A stretch of DNA of 64,000 bases. It comes from Rehmannia glutinosa. Taxonomy: Eukaryota; Streptophyta; Magnoliopsida; Lamiales; Orobanchaceae. Numbering within the stretch: the stretch's first letter is position 1; every line of letters starts with the position of its first letter. A program made the translations under genes and the position numbers. The notes below the pieces were generated by a model, which was given only the letters and a program-made list of their open reading frames with translations, had not been told where the DNA came from and made no database searches. The stretch spans positions 84,869,943-84,933,942 of the forward strand of contig CM071936.1 of the NCBI GenBank assembly GCA_016081115.2, in the 5' to 3' direction. Shown here piece after piece: positions 32,854 through 44,611 of this stretch.

Positions 32854-33492
32854 TACTTATTATAATATTCTCTTATCCGCTTCCAAAAAGCTTGGTCTTT
32901 TTGTTCATCCCCGACGACTGGATCTTGGCTAATGTTGACCTGTGATTTTGCAAGGTGTACCTCTTCCACTATAGTCCACTTTGTTCATCTAGAGCCACGT
33001 ATACTTGAACCCGTTTCTTCACTCGTCTCCTTATCCTTATCAGGGACAATATTTTCGAGCCAAATCTGTGTTGAATATTATGGAAATTGAAACTCTTGAA
33101 ATGAAGATGTGTTGTGGGTTCTTTATTAGTTGCATATGTATCAGTGCTAGCCTTTTCTAGATTCATCTGATGGAATAACTCACGATTGTGGAGGAGAAAT
33201 TCCAAAGGGATTGGACGTCATCACAAATTGGTTGCTCATGCCTCGCAAGTATCCCAGCGGATACATGTAAGAAGGATGTTGAGGCACATTTCTCGGATTC
33301 ACCAAAAAGTTTTGGAAACTTTGAAAATTAGGAGAAAATTGTGGAACATTTGGTAAATTTTGTGGGCACTGTCGGAGTTAGAAATTGAGGAAACTGGACG
33401 TTAGGACGATTGCCGGAATTTTGTGAAGTTGCATTTTCTGCAACATTTTGACTGTAAAAGATTTCCACCAAAGGATTGAAAATTTTCATCAT
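32854..33492 (-). pseudogene. PIF/Harbinger Myb-like second ORF, decayed
   Basis: Minus-strand fragments: a possible start near 33,492 (MMKIFNPLVEIFYSQN), polar N-terminus, then WTIVEEVHLAKSQVNISQDP and VVGDEQKDQAFWKRIRE at 32,990-32,860. The last two match the Myb/SANT-like protein encoded next to PIF transposases in plants (WTxEEDxxLxxSWxNxSxDPxxG..FWxRI). Such proteins help the transposase bind the element ends. Frameshifts separate the parts. Sire-2 interrupts it after EYYNK; a short continuation is at 18,520-18,552. Confidence 0.72.
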
Positions 33493-33781
33493 ATTGGATA
33501 AAAAGTTCCAATTAAATATGAAAAATGCTAGAAAAAAAAAACATAATAAAAATATGAGGTAATTTGCAAATATTTAAATTTAGAAGTGGGAAAGAATTGC
33601 TATTATTGGATGAAAATAATTCAAGCGTAAAATACATATTTATAGGCAATTTTACAAAAATAAAAAAAATAGTCTTTTTAGCCGTTGGAAGTATCACAGA
33701 TAATTGAATTCTTTTTTGTTAAATGTATATTATATTTATGTTAAATGATTTTTTGAATATAAATAAAGAGACTAACTAACA
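33493..33781. other. AT-rich DNA between PIF ORF and hAT element
   Basis: Very AT-rich (poly-A and poly-T runs near 33,530 and 33,660). No gene. Probably the terminal part of the PIF element; I could not identify its terminal inverted repeat. Confidence 0.4.
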
Positions 33782-33789
33782 GCTAGAAA
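33782..33789. repeat. 8-bp target duplication of the hAT element, left
   Basis: GCTAGAAA, repeated exactly at 53,183-53,190. Eight bases is the hAT superfamily value. Confidence 0.88.
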
Positions 33790-35555
33790 TAGACCTGTCA
33801 AAAAGGGCTGGCGAGGTGGGCTAGCCTACGGCCTGCAAAAGCCCACGATTTGGCGGAGCGGTCAGGATGGCCCGTCAAAGCCTGTCTAAATGGCGGGCCT
33901 TAGAAACTGTAAGCCAACCCACGTCTTCGGCCGCAGGCTATATGGGTCTGCCCAATAGAAAATTAGTTTTTTTTCAAACGAAATCCCCACAATAAGATGA
34001 CCATAAACCAAATACATCTAATAAAAATGTTCATAAAATGAGGTCAATTTTGATTAATTTCGAGAAAATGAAGTGCAATCATGATTTGCACAAAAAAGTT
34101 CATTCACCAAAAGAACTGACAAATAAAGAAAGCACAAAAGGAATTCTAACAGGTAAAGACAAATAACATATCTTTGGACTAAAAACGAAAATCGTGCAAG
34201 GGATTGAACTACACGATGGAGTAGCAACGAGCGCGGGCGTGTGGTGGCTCAAGAGCTCGACCTTGTTCGGTGGTGCTGATACGTGTAAAATATTAGGGGC
34301 AGTCTAACGCCTTCCCTTGATCCGCATCAAGTGGAATCTCTTATATTTAGTGTATTTTAGTTAGTTTCCATTGTTGGACGTGATACTGCGTATTCTTGTG
34401 ATTTTTACAGAAAATGGAGCATAATTAGCAAAGATATCAGTAGGATAACCCGGACAAAAATGCCGAATGCGAAGAGATGATCAAATACGCGAAGAAAATA
34501 ACAAAGAACATAAAACACGGTCTGCCTGTATAATAATACATGACCGTGTATTCTACAACCGTGTGATTTTACACGCCCATGCGACTTTTTCGAGGGGAGA
34601 ATTTCAAAGATGGATCGTGTAATAGTATATGGTTGTGTACTTTGCTTCACAGAATAAATAGAGACAAAAACAGAACATGCCTGGACCGTAAATTAATACA
34701 CGGTCGTGTGTTTTGTCTGTCGGTGGATTTTGTTTCCTAATTTCATCGAGACTCTACCAGTGATCTCTCAAAGCATCTATAAAAGGATGACCAAGCCCTA
34801 CATCAAGATACACAATTTTACACCTCAAGATATGAAATTTTACACACTTCTAGGGCAAGATACACAAAACAATGAAGAACGACAAGAACTTTCGCATCTA
34901 CGAAGGAGCAAGAGTTCAAGACTTTGAAGAATGATCTGTCCCGACAAGAAGGGTTATATCCTCATAGTTTAGATCTTTTGTTTTGTACTCATTTCGATAT
35001 CATCCTATTTGATTTCAAATTTGTCTATGAATTTGTTTTCAAATATGTTAGGCTAAATTTCTTCATCTTAGGGCATGATCGATTCAGGTTAATTCTAATT
35101 TGATTGTTTCTTTTTAATTGGTTTCTTATGTTCTATTTATGAATTCGAGTGCTTGTCTTTTGTAGATTATCTCACCAATAATTTGCATGTCTTATTTGTT
35201 AGTTCAAAATTTGAGAGATGAGATCCAACTTACGAAAACCGAATTCATAGATCTTTTGAGAGATGAGATCTAAATTTGAGTCGGAAGACCTATGACTGTT
35301 TGTGGGGGTTACTTCAATTCTAGATCATTTGGGAGTTAATATTAATTGTTGAGTAGAGATACCTTCAATTCTTATTAATCAACTGTCTATGCGCTACTCA
35401 GCAGAGGGAATAAACTACTTTAGGAAATGAACTCATAGATACACAGAAACTGGTTTTGATGAAACATTAATTGGAATTAACATTGAAGAAGCATGTTGAG
35501 ATTATATTCCTAGGATTGCTTTCGTATTTGTTTAAAATCTTGTGAAGTTTAGGTT

Positions 35556-37013
35556 TGTAGGTCCCAAGGAGTGATAAAGTAAATTCTAGAAGGGGGAGGG
35601 GGTTGAATAGACTTTACCAACTTTTTCGATTTAGTCCTTTTAAAGTCCGAATTTGATCACAAGTCAGTTGGGTCCTTGGTGGACAACATAGTTTACTTAC
35701 ACAATAGAGTTCGCCACTCAACAGACTCGACTGAGTTGTTTATAAGGTAACTCAGCTGATTCAGTTAACTCTTTAAAAATTTCAGTAGACTTGGTTTTTA
35801 CAGCGGAAGACCTTTACCCTTGATTGAAATATGTTTTGCAACACTTGTTTTACGCTTAGTTATTATGAATTAACTTAGCAAATTAAACAAACAGTCGTAT
35901 AGATATGCAAGAATAAAAGTGTTAAATGTAAAAGAGACAAAGCGATTTTTATAGTGGTTCGAGGATGGGGTAATTCCTGTAATCCACTCTTCTCCAACCC
36001 CTGGACGAATCCACTAATGTAACTGTGACTTTGTTACAAAATAGTGACAGTCCAATCTAGGCCTTGATCACACTGCTGGCTCTGCTTCTGGGACTCAGCT
36101 TCTTCACAAAATAGCTCTCTTGCAAGTTTACACAGCCGTCTAACGAGTCCAAAGCTTCTGGTTCGAAACTGAAACCTCATTACACCTCTTTCAACCTTGG
36201 AGTGTAGACCCCTTGTTCTTTAAACAAGTTTTCCTCTTCAACAGTTCGAAGTAATCTTTCCTTCAATGAGTGTGTTGGATTGATTTCCTTCGAGTTTAGG
36301 CTTGAGGATATGAATAGAATGCTTGAGAGATTTTTGCTCCTGCTTTGCAGGTTAGTGTATTGATTTGCTTGCATTCATAACCTTCTCTCAATGAATTCAC
36401 AGCCTTTTATAGTGTCTGTTTGAAAAATATATTCGTTGAAGATATAGATGTATTTTTCAAACTACACTTTGAGGTCGTTGGCTTGTTTTGTCTTGATCTG
36501 CAACAGGTGTTGCTGACATATCCTAGTTTAATTGAAGTATGCGGCTTTTCAGGTTCTGACACATGCTCAGTGCTTCCCATTGGTTTATTCTCTTTGCACG
36601 CTTTTGGGATGAGCACTTTAAGTACTGTAGTATGGAAGTATTATTATAATAAGTAATATCCTTCACTTATGTGCAACAGATCCATCACCGTCGACTTTGA
36701 CTTTGACAGTTGTTTTACCCCTTTGTCTTGAGTCAACTCCAATTATCTGGAAATGACTTAATTGTGTGTCAGCTGACAGAAATAGCCTTCTAAGCACTTG
36801 ACTGAGACTTGACTTCACTTCACTCAGCTGCCACTCAGTTGATTCTACACCTTGGTCTTTAGTCGATTCCTACATTCTTCAACTTGGCTGCCTTCGACTT
36901 AGCTTATAGAACCATATCTATTAAAAATTTATTTATAGTAGATTGGGGTGCCAACTTCCTAATCTAAGTTTTTATATGGTATTATCAAAATCTATTACAT
37001 AAATTTCCCAACA
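35556..37013 (-). repeat. 3' LTR of Copia-B
   Basis: 1,458 bp: TGTAGGTCCCAAGG at the low end, AAATTTCCCAACA at the high end. The minus-strand purine run AAAAAAGGGAAAAT (about 37,014-37,027) before it may act as the polypurine tract. Confidence 0.88.
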
Positions 37014-37020
37014 ATTTTCC

Positions 37021-38440
37021 CTTTTTTATATCCAAAGATTTGAAAATATCCAACATTTGGCTTCCTTCTTGCCCAAATTTCATAAAGGATTTTGGATAAC
37101 TGTCTGTTGATCATACACCTATTCTGAGTGTAGCTGGCAGTATTAATGGCTTCAGTCCAAAATCTCTTAGGTAAACCAGCTTCATCTAACATGGTTTTTG
37201 CAGCTTCCTTGAGGGTTCTATTCATTTTTTCAGCCACTCCATTGTGCTATGGAGTTCTTGTAGCTGATAACTCATGAGTAATACTATTGTTTATACAATA
37301 CTGAGTTATAATCCCATTGACAAACTCAGATCCTCTGTCAGATCTTATCTTTATGATGGTTTGACTCTTCTCATTTTGATCTATTCTCATCAGCTGAGGG
37401 AGCTTATGCAAGGTTTCCTTCTTTTACACATAAAGATAGTCCATGTGTATCTTGAGTAATCATCCACCACCACTAAGGTGTATTTATTTCCACTAATGCT
37501 AGTTGGTTCAACAGGACCAAACAAATCTATATGCAATACGTATAGTAGCCTGGTTGAAGAAGGACTTAGCTTGTCCTTGACAGAAGACTTTATTTGCTTT
37601 CCCATCTGGCATGCATCACAAATGCTTTCCGTCTTGTATATTGAGTCAGGCAATCCTTCCAGCAGATGACTCCTTGCAAGCTTGTTGATTGTCTTGAAAT
37701 TCAGGTGACTCAGCCTCGTGTGCCACAACCAACATGATTCGGCTGTACTCTTTGTTAGCAGACATGTGCTTGGTGTAGCAGTTGACCAATCCATTACATA
37801 CATGTTTTTCTGCCTTGATCCTTGTAGCACAATTTCATTTGATTCAGCATCCTTGATTTAGCAAACGCCCATGTTGAATCCTACATTATAGCCCTTGTCA
37901 CAGAATGATGCTCAGCAGATTGAAGTTTAGCCCTTCAACATAAGCTACATATGTGACTTCTAGTCCATTATTTCTTATGGATCATATGCCTTTGATCTCC
38001 CCTGGAGCTTCATTTCCTCCAAATATGACTTTGGTTCTTTTTGCTTCCTTGAAGTTCGATAAATTCCTTATATTATGTGTCATATGTCTGGAACATCCAC
38101 TATCCATGTACCAGGTTCCTTGGCACTCACTGCTCAACTCGAAATCTATTTTTAGGTACCGAAACCTGTCTGGGTCTTGAGGGGTTAGCACTCTAAGGTG
38201 ATCCAACCAACCTATGGCCAAATGTTCTGACTCTAAGAGGTTGCCATCTATCAGTTCCATAATTATAGTGAACATTTGCAAATTGCTTGGTAGCTTTAGG
38301 CTCATACAGCCATCTCTTTTGTCTGTATGCCTCTGTCTGAGCTTGTGAATTTGCTTTCTTAGGATAGTAGTGAAACTTTTGTGCACATTGAGCATTGTGC
38401 TTGGGTGCATATGTATGGTGATAGTGGTTCATTTGCCTTA
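37021..38440 (-). pseudogene. Copia-B protease, pre-integrase and partial integrase
   Basis: From high to low coordinates: protease with WYMDSGCSRHMTHNIRN (catalytic DSG box, about 38,110); pre-integrase zinc domain WLWHTRLSHLNFKTIN .. CDACQMGKQ (37,730-37,580); integrase core LHIDLFGPVEPTS (first Asp), YTLVVVDDYSRYTWTIF, RSDRGSEF-like (second Asp) and NGVAEKMNRTLKEAAKTM (Glu region, 37,230). It breaks off in YFQIFGYK at 37,025. Stops (for example near 37,250, 37,430 and 37,860) kill it. Protease would cut the polyprotein and integrase would insert the cDNA; RT is missing. Confidence 0.85.
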
Positions 38441-40347
38441 GAAATGACTTATTTTGAGTTTGAGGTCTTTGCTACTTGGGCTTATATCCTTTAGGACTTG
38501 GGTGATGTCTCATTTGATTGTTACAATCAGCTTGGCTAAGATAGTTTCTACCATTCCCATCATATGGCTTTGTCTGCTGAAACCTCTGAGGCATTTGGTA
38601 GTTCTGTTTTGATTTCACAGTATATTTCCTATTTGGAGTCTCAAGCAAAGGACTCTTCCCGAATTTGGTTTCACTGTCTTTTTCAAGATACTCGATGGCT
38701 TTATGCCCTTGCCTTTTTATCCTAGGCCAACATGGTTGTGATTGTGTTTGTGAGTGGGTGTAGGTGCAACATATGGTGCTTTAGATTTTTGGACTCCCTC
38801 ATTACTTGGGGATCATTTTTCCATAACCACTATTAGATTTTTGAGCATGCACAAATGAATTAAATCATATGCCTATTTTATCTCCACTTTTCTTTTGTAT
38901 CATTATCAATTCATCCAATGATTTAGATGCCTTGGTAAATGATGCAATCACATTCCTCAAATCGTTTTCCCTCTTTTCGGTTTCTGCTAAGTCATCTTGG
39001 ATCTAAGCTATCTCGGCCATCAGCTCAGTGGTCTCAGCAACTATGTGGCATAGAGTACTCAGCTCCTTAGTCAGCTGTGAGTTTTGTCTTTTGAGCTGGG
39101 TGTTTTCCTCATTTAAAAGTGTGCGTGAGTTTTTAACGTGCTCAAAATCTTTCATCATTTTGCCTAATGAATGATAAAGATTTGTGGGTGATGATGTGTT
39201 TGTGTCACTATCACTATCATCAGAATTAGAATGAGATGATTTATAATGTACCTCATCTTCCTGTTCTTTGGCCATGAGGCATATCAAACCCTCTTCTTCT
39301 GTGTCTGAGGAGTAATCAGCCTCACTGTTATCTGACTCGGCTGGTTCTTTGCACTTGGCTGTGTCAGCTTCAGCATCTAACATGGCTCTGTTCTTTTCTT
39401 GTCTCCTTTACCTGAAGATTTTTCTTTCCTCCTCATTTCTATATCTGTTGGTTGGTGGATAAGGGCAGTCAACAGCAAAATGTCCTGGTTGTCTGCAGTT
39501 CCAGCATAGGTTTTCAGCTTTCAAAAGTCAGCTCCGTCAGCTCTCTGATTATCAGCTCTTTGATGGTCAGCTCTCTTAGGTGGTCTATCTTCCCTTTCTT
39601 TAGAAGGTGTTGAATGTCTCCTGGATGATTCACCCTTGTTCTTTTTATAGTTCTTATTGAAGAATTTGTTGATTCTCTTCACCATGAGGGAAATCTCCTA
39701 CTGGTCAATGGCTTTCTTGGATTCAGCTCTTTTAGATTCTCTCCAGCCATGAGTGCAGTTGTCTTGGGTACAACTGTCTCTAGAGCATACTCTTTTTTTT
39801 TTAGCTCGAATTCATATTGCCTTCAAATCTGAGAATAGCTCATGGTTGGATGTTCTTGTTAAGTCCATTGAGTTCTCAAGGCCATCACCTTCATTTCTCA
39901 CTCAGTTGGGAACGACCTCAAGATTTTCATACACAATTATTTATGTGTGTATTCTTTGCCTAAGGCTGAGAGCTCATTTGTTATCTCTATGAATCTGTCA
40001 TTCAGCCGATCCAGACTTTCATGAGCAAGTATTTTGAAATTTTCAAATTTCTGTACAACAACAATTAACTTGTTTTCTTTAATTTGATCCGATCCTTCAC
40101 AAATTAAAATAAGTTTTCCCAAATTTCTTTAGTCGTTCTACAATATTTTGCTTTTTTGAACATGGCTTTATCAAGGGTTTTATACAAAATATCTTTGGCA
40201 ATATTATCCAAATTGTATCCTTTTTTGTCCTCATTCGTCCACTCGCATTGAGGCTTCTCGACCATGGTGGGTCTTGGTACAACATCCTCTCCTTTAGTAG
40301 GAGAAACACCCTTTACAACTGTATTAACTTTAAATATTTGTAGTGGT
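38441..40347 (-). pseudogene. Copia-B gag, main part
   Basis: Order on the minus strand: UBN2-type gag core (KDILYKTLDKAMF-like, FVDRLNDRFIEITNEL-like stretch at 39,960-40,110), a CCHC zinc knuckle CWNCRQPGHFAVDC (about 39,475-39,515), an acidic segment, the coiled coil LLNEENTQLKRQNSQLTKEL (about 39,075-39,130) and a Q/N-rich C-terminus with KPYDGNGRN and YAPKHNAQCAQKFHY. Multiple stops. The knuckle lies before the coiled coil, unlike the Sire gags where it follows. Confidence 0.8.
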
Positions 40348-40369
40348 TGTAGGTGTTAGATAAATGTTG

Positions 40370-42119
40370 AAAGAATACCCAATGATGAAAGTGATGAAGA
40401 GGATATTATTGAACCAATTGTTCAAGTTGATGTTGAACCGCCTACATCAAATGATCAACCATCCACTTCAAATGGTCTTCAAGAAGATAGAGGTGATATC
40501 TCGGATCTTCCCGTTGCATTGAAATTTAAGGGAGATCACCCAAAAGATCTTATTATTGGTGATCCCCTTGACAAAGTGATGACCCGGAGAAAATTTGCCG
40601 AGAAAGCTCTTATTTCTCAAAAGGAGCCTAAAAATGCGAAGGAGGCTATTGAGGATGAGGATTGGTTCCTAGAGATGCAAGAGGAGTTGAATCAATTTGA
40701 AAGAAATGATGTATGGGAATTGGTACCTTGTCCTCCTTCTCAAACCATAATTGGTACAAAATGGGTATTCCTGAACAAACTTGATGATCAAGGCAACATT
40801 GTTCGAAATAAGGCAAGGTTAGTAGCTCAAGGGTATTGTCAAGAAGAAGGTATTGACTATGATGAAACTTTTGCACCCGTAGCACGTTTAGAAGCTATTC
40901 GTATTTTACTTGCCTATTCTTGTTTTAAAAATTTCAAACTTTACCAAATGGATGTTAAATCCGCTTTCTTAAATGGTATTATTCAAGAGGAAGTCTATGT
41001 AAAACAACCTCCGGGGTTTGAAAATTTTTCTAGGCCTAATGATGTTTATAAACTTAAAAAGGCCTTGTATGGTTTAAAATAAGCACCCCGTGCATGGTAT
41101 GATAGACTTAGCTCTTTTCTTTTGCAAAATGGTTTTATAAGAGGTAAAGTTGATACAACTCTCTTTGTTTTTGAAAAAGGGCAAGATTGTTTACTTGTGC
41201 AAATTTATGTTGATGATATTATCTTTGGTGCTACTAATGATTCTTTGTGCAAGAAATTTTCTAAGTTAATGCAAGGTGAATTTGAGATGAGTATGATGGG
41301 GGAGCTCAATTTCTTTCTTGGACTCCAAATTAAGCAATGTCAAGAAGGCATATACATCTCACAATCAAAATACACAAAAGAACTTTTGAAAAAGTTCGGT
41401 ATTGAAGAAGGAAGAACCGTTTCCACCCCCATGGCAACAAATGTCAAAATTGACAAAGATGAAAAAGGCAAGTCTGTGGATGAATCAAAGTATCGAGGTA
41501 TGATTGGTAGTTTACTTTATTTAACCGCTAGTAGACCGAACATTCTTCATGCCGTATGTCTATTGCTCGTTTTCAAAGAAATCCCAAAGAATCTCATATG
41601 AGTGCCGTTAAAAGGATTTTTCGATATTTAAAAGGCACTATTCAATATGGTTTATTCTATCCAAAGAATGAAATTTTTTCTCTTAAAGGTTATAGTGATT
41701 TGGATTATGCGGGAAATATTGATGATCGGAAAAGTATTTCCGGATCATGTCAATTTTTAGGGGATTGCCTAGTTTCTTGGTTTTCAAAGAAACAAAACTG
41801 TGTTTCTCTTTCAACGGCCGAAGCCGAATATATTTCCGCCGCTTTTTGTTGTACTCAACTTCTTTGGATGAAACAAACCTTAGCGGATTACAAATGCTCT
41901 TTTGAAAATGTACCTATCTTTTGTGATAATATATCCGCTATAAATATTGCTCAAAACCCGGTTCATCATAACTGTACTAAACATATTGAGATTCAACATC
42001 ATTTTCTAAGGGACTGTGTTTCAAAACAAAAAATTGAGATATCTTTTGTACCATCTCAAGATCAATTAGCGGACATTTTTACTAAACCGCTATCTTCCGA
42101 GACTTTTGCATCGATATGA
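40370..42119 (+). pseudogene. Sire-3 reverse transcriptase and RNase H, one stop and one frameshift
   Basis: Open from 40,519: linker, EMQEELNQFERNDVWELV, IIGTKWVFLNK, VRNKARLVAQGY, DYDETFAPVARLEAIRILLA, FKLYQMDVKSAFLNG, YVKQPPGF. A TAA at 41,080 replaces the usual Gln codon in KKALYGLKQAPRAWY. Then YVDDIIFG (catalytic Asp pair, about 41,208), GELNFFLGLQIKQ, RGMIGSLLYLTASRP. A frameshift near 41,555 leads into RNase H: SAVKRIFRYLKGT, GYSDLDYAGN, SWFSKKQNCVSLSTAEAEYI, IFCDNISAI, KHIEIQHHFLRD, QLADIFTKPL, stop at 42,119. Otherwise all domains are present. Copia RT makes the cDNA in the particle. Integrase and upstream parts are deleted. Confidence 0.9.
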
Positions 42120-43345
42120 GCTCGGTTAGGCATAATGCATATTGAATGAGGCTTACGTTTGCCTTCTGCATATTTTTGAAACTTAGGGGGCGAAAAATCG
42201 GATTTTTGGTTGCAAATTCGGATTTCTTCAAAAATGGCAAAACAGTGGGCTAAATAGGTTGAGGGCAACCGATCGCCCTCAACGTTGACCGGTCGCCCTC
42301 AACCTCGACCGGTCGCCCAAAGCCTTAGTTTGGATTAAAACCGTTATGTCTTCAGCATTCTTCATTTTAACTTATTTTGGCCATTTTTCGTCCCCTTTGC
42401 CAAATTCACACAAATTTCACTCAAAATTTGTTTTCATGCATTCAATTCACAACTTGGATATTATATAACATGTTTATCATCATCATGGCTCATCTTTTCC
42501 GATCAAATGGTAAGAATTTTTCTTCCTTTGCTCAATTCGGTTGAACCCTTGAGTTTTTGATCTTCTTGTATATTTCTTGATAATTTTTGCATATAATCTT
42601 GATGAGCTTAGTTATTATATTGTATTGTATGATGCTTGATGTGCATTGGTGATGAAATTTTTTGGCTTGAATCATTTACAAGGGCTATATACAACTTCTT
42701 TTAATTTTCACACCCACAAAGTGTTCGATAAAATGTCGCAATGAAAATTTCAACTTCTACATGACTCTATTGCTTCCAAAAGTCTTCCATACTTATTGAG
42801 ATCATGTTTTGGCTAATAAAACGGGCGTATGAACTCTTCATGATACATTTCTCCCATTTTATTTGGATTTTTAAGCCTAAATTGCTCAACGGTTGATAAA
42901 CCGACTCTTTTGCGCACTTTGATATAATTGTATGATGTTTTTATCATCCTAACATTCTTTTTGATGTTCCAAAGGGGGAGAAACAGGAAATTGGCTCGTT
43001 AGCCAAAAGAAGCTAATAAAAGCTCGCAATAAAAGCTATAAGCCATGGCTTCCTAAAGCCAAGAATACCTAGTCCATGGCTTGTATTATGGACTCAATTG
43101 CAAAAGATTATAAGTATTGTGACAGGGGAGCTTAGCTCATGATATCTATATGCACCTTATATAAGCTTGTTATAGCTTGTGCTTCTAACTTATAATAATC
43201 TTTTATTGATATGCTCATAGATAGGGGGAGCTTTGTATGGAATGTCTTTAACGGATAGTTTACTTGTAAAACCGAAAAATTTATTTGTTTTCAAAATCGT
43301 CCTCGAGTAAATTGTTTTGGTTTGTAATCATCAAAAAGGGGAGTT
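42120..43345 (+). other. Sire-3 3' non-coding region
   Basis: No second ORF here. It carries a GACCGGTC cluster at 42,262-42,318, then the conserved 3' phrases shared with Sire-1 and Sire-2 (TTTTTGGCTTGAATCATTTAC, CTACATGACTCTATTGCTTC), and purine tracts AAAGGGGGAGAAACAGG (42,971), GACAGGGGAGCTT (43,121), GATAGGGGGAGCTTT (about 43,221) and AAAAAGGGGAGTTTG (about 43,334). Thus RNase H joins this region directly, where Sire-1 and Sire-2 have the second ORF. Confidence 0.75.
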
Positions 43346-44611
43346 TGTTAGATAAATGTTTTTATCATGATTTTGATGATTTTGTTCGAGTTTGTTCAAA
43401 TGAGTTTTTAAACCAAAACAATGTCCCTAAATGTTGTCTAAATACTTCCGACCGTCTTAAAATATTTTTACTATTTTTCGGAGTATTTTTTGAAGTTTAT
43501 TTTCGATAAAACATTGGACAACACATTTGTTTCAAGCTCGACCGGTCGCCCTATAGGGCAACCCGTGCCTGAGTTGAGTTTTGAAACAGAAAATGGGATG
43601 TAAGAAAAAAAGAGGAGGGCGACCGGTCGACCCCTGGGCGACCGGTACCTGGGAGCAGCCCTCTTGGTTCAGACTTCTCTGTTTCGTAATTTCTTCAACT
43701 CCAACCGGTCACAGCTAAGGGCGACCGGTCGCATCCCCCTCCAACCGGTCCCCCTGTGTAAAAATTCACAGAATTCAATTTCAATCTTATCTCTGCGTGG
43801 CTGATCGAACCCCCTGTTTATCAGCAAACTATCCGTTGCGTTTTCAGACAGCTTTTCCCTATTTTGAGGGATTGATTTCTAACAGCTATATTGATCATTT
43901 TAAATGGTATCTTTTGCAGCAAATCACTCCCCAAGGAGGAGCCAATGTCTGGAAATGAAAGCCAAGTCTTCTCGTATAAATAGAGGCTTCATTCAAGCAA
44001 CAAGATATAACACTCTATACAAGCAAAGAGCAATCAAGCATACAATTTCATATATCTTGTTGTATTAGCCTAAGCACTTTCACTTGCACAAATTTGAGGT
44101 CTAGGCTTTCAAAGTGAAATTTGAGATCTAGGCTTTCAATTCTTGATTACACTTGTACTCATATTGTTTCAATCATTATTGAGTTGTAATCTTGATTTTG
44201 GTCATCATTCAACACAAGAAATCCTTGTGAGTATTCTTGTGGTAAGAATACACTTGGGTGATCTAGGTGATAGGTGTTTGAGGGTTGTGGTAATCCTCAA
44301 GGTGTTGTAAGAGGGTTGTGGTAATCCTCAAGGTGGTGAAAGAGGGTTGTGGTAATCCTCAAGGTGTTGTATTAATTTTTGGTAAATTAATAAAATCTTT
44401 TTTTCTTTTTGAAATCCATCGCGGATATACTGGGGTGGTAGTAGATTAGGCCCTAGGTGGGTTGAACTACTATAAATCGACGTGTGCTATTTACTTTCCG
44501 CACTTTGCATTTCATCTTTGCTTGAGTCTTTCGTAAAAGAGGGCAAAATCTGAAAAACCGGGATAATCTATTCACCCCCCCTCTAGATTATTGTAGCCAC
44601 TTGGACTAACA
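43346..44611 (+). repeat. 3' LTR of Sire-3
   Basis: 1,266 bp. GACCGGTC cluster at 43,540-43,760, TATAAATAG at 43,975-43,983, stem-loops at 44,280-44,360, C-run before the end. Shorter than the other Sire LTRs. Confidence 0.88.
44280..44360 (+). other. Three tandem stem-loops in Sire-3 LTR
   Basis: GAGGGTTGTGGTAATCCTC occurs three times (44,280-44,298, 44,311-44,329, 44,342-44,360). Arms GAGGGTT/AATCCTC pair with one G-U. Loop GTGGT is identical to Sire-1 and Sire-2 although the arms differ (GAGG versus GAAG). Confidence 0.78.

Larger units (their letters stand above)
40354..44611 (+). mobile_element. Sire-3: Sirevirus-like copia with RT-RNase H, 5' part deleted
   Basis: Begins with only 15 bp of LTR (TGTTAGATAAATGTT), then jumps into pol. 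It ends with a 3' LTR (43,346-44,611) closing GGACTAACA. Target duplication GTAGG (40,349-40,353 and 44,612-44,616) is exact, so the deletion happened during or after insertion without disturbing the ends. Its 3' region (GACCGGTC cluster, four purine tracts) matches Sire-1 and Sire-2. Confidence 0.88.

Noticed and set aside
34272..34276. Possible target duplication of Gypsy-3 (GGTGC versus AGCGT at 52,907)
   Set aside because: The two flanks do not match; I do not claim a duplication for this element.
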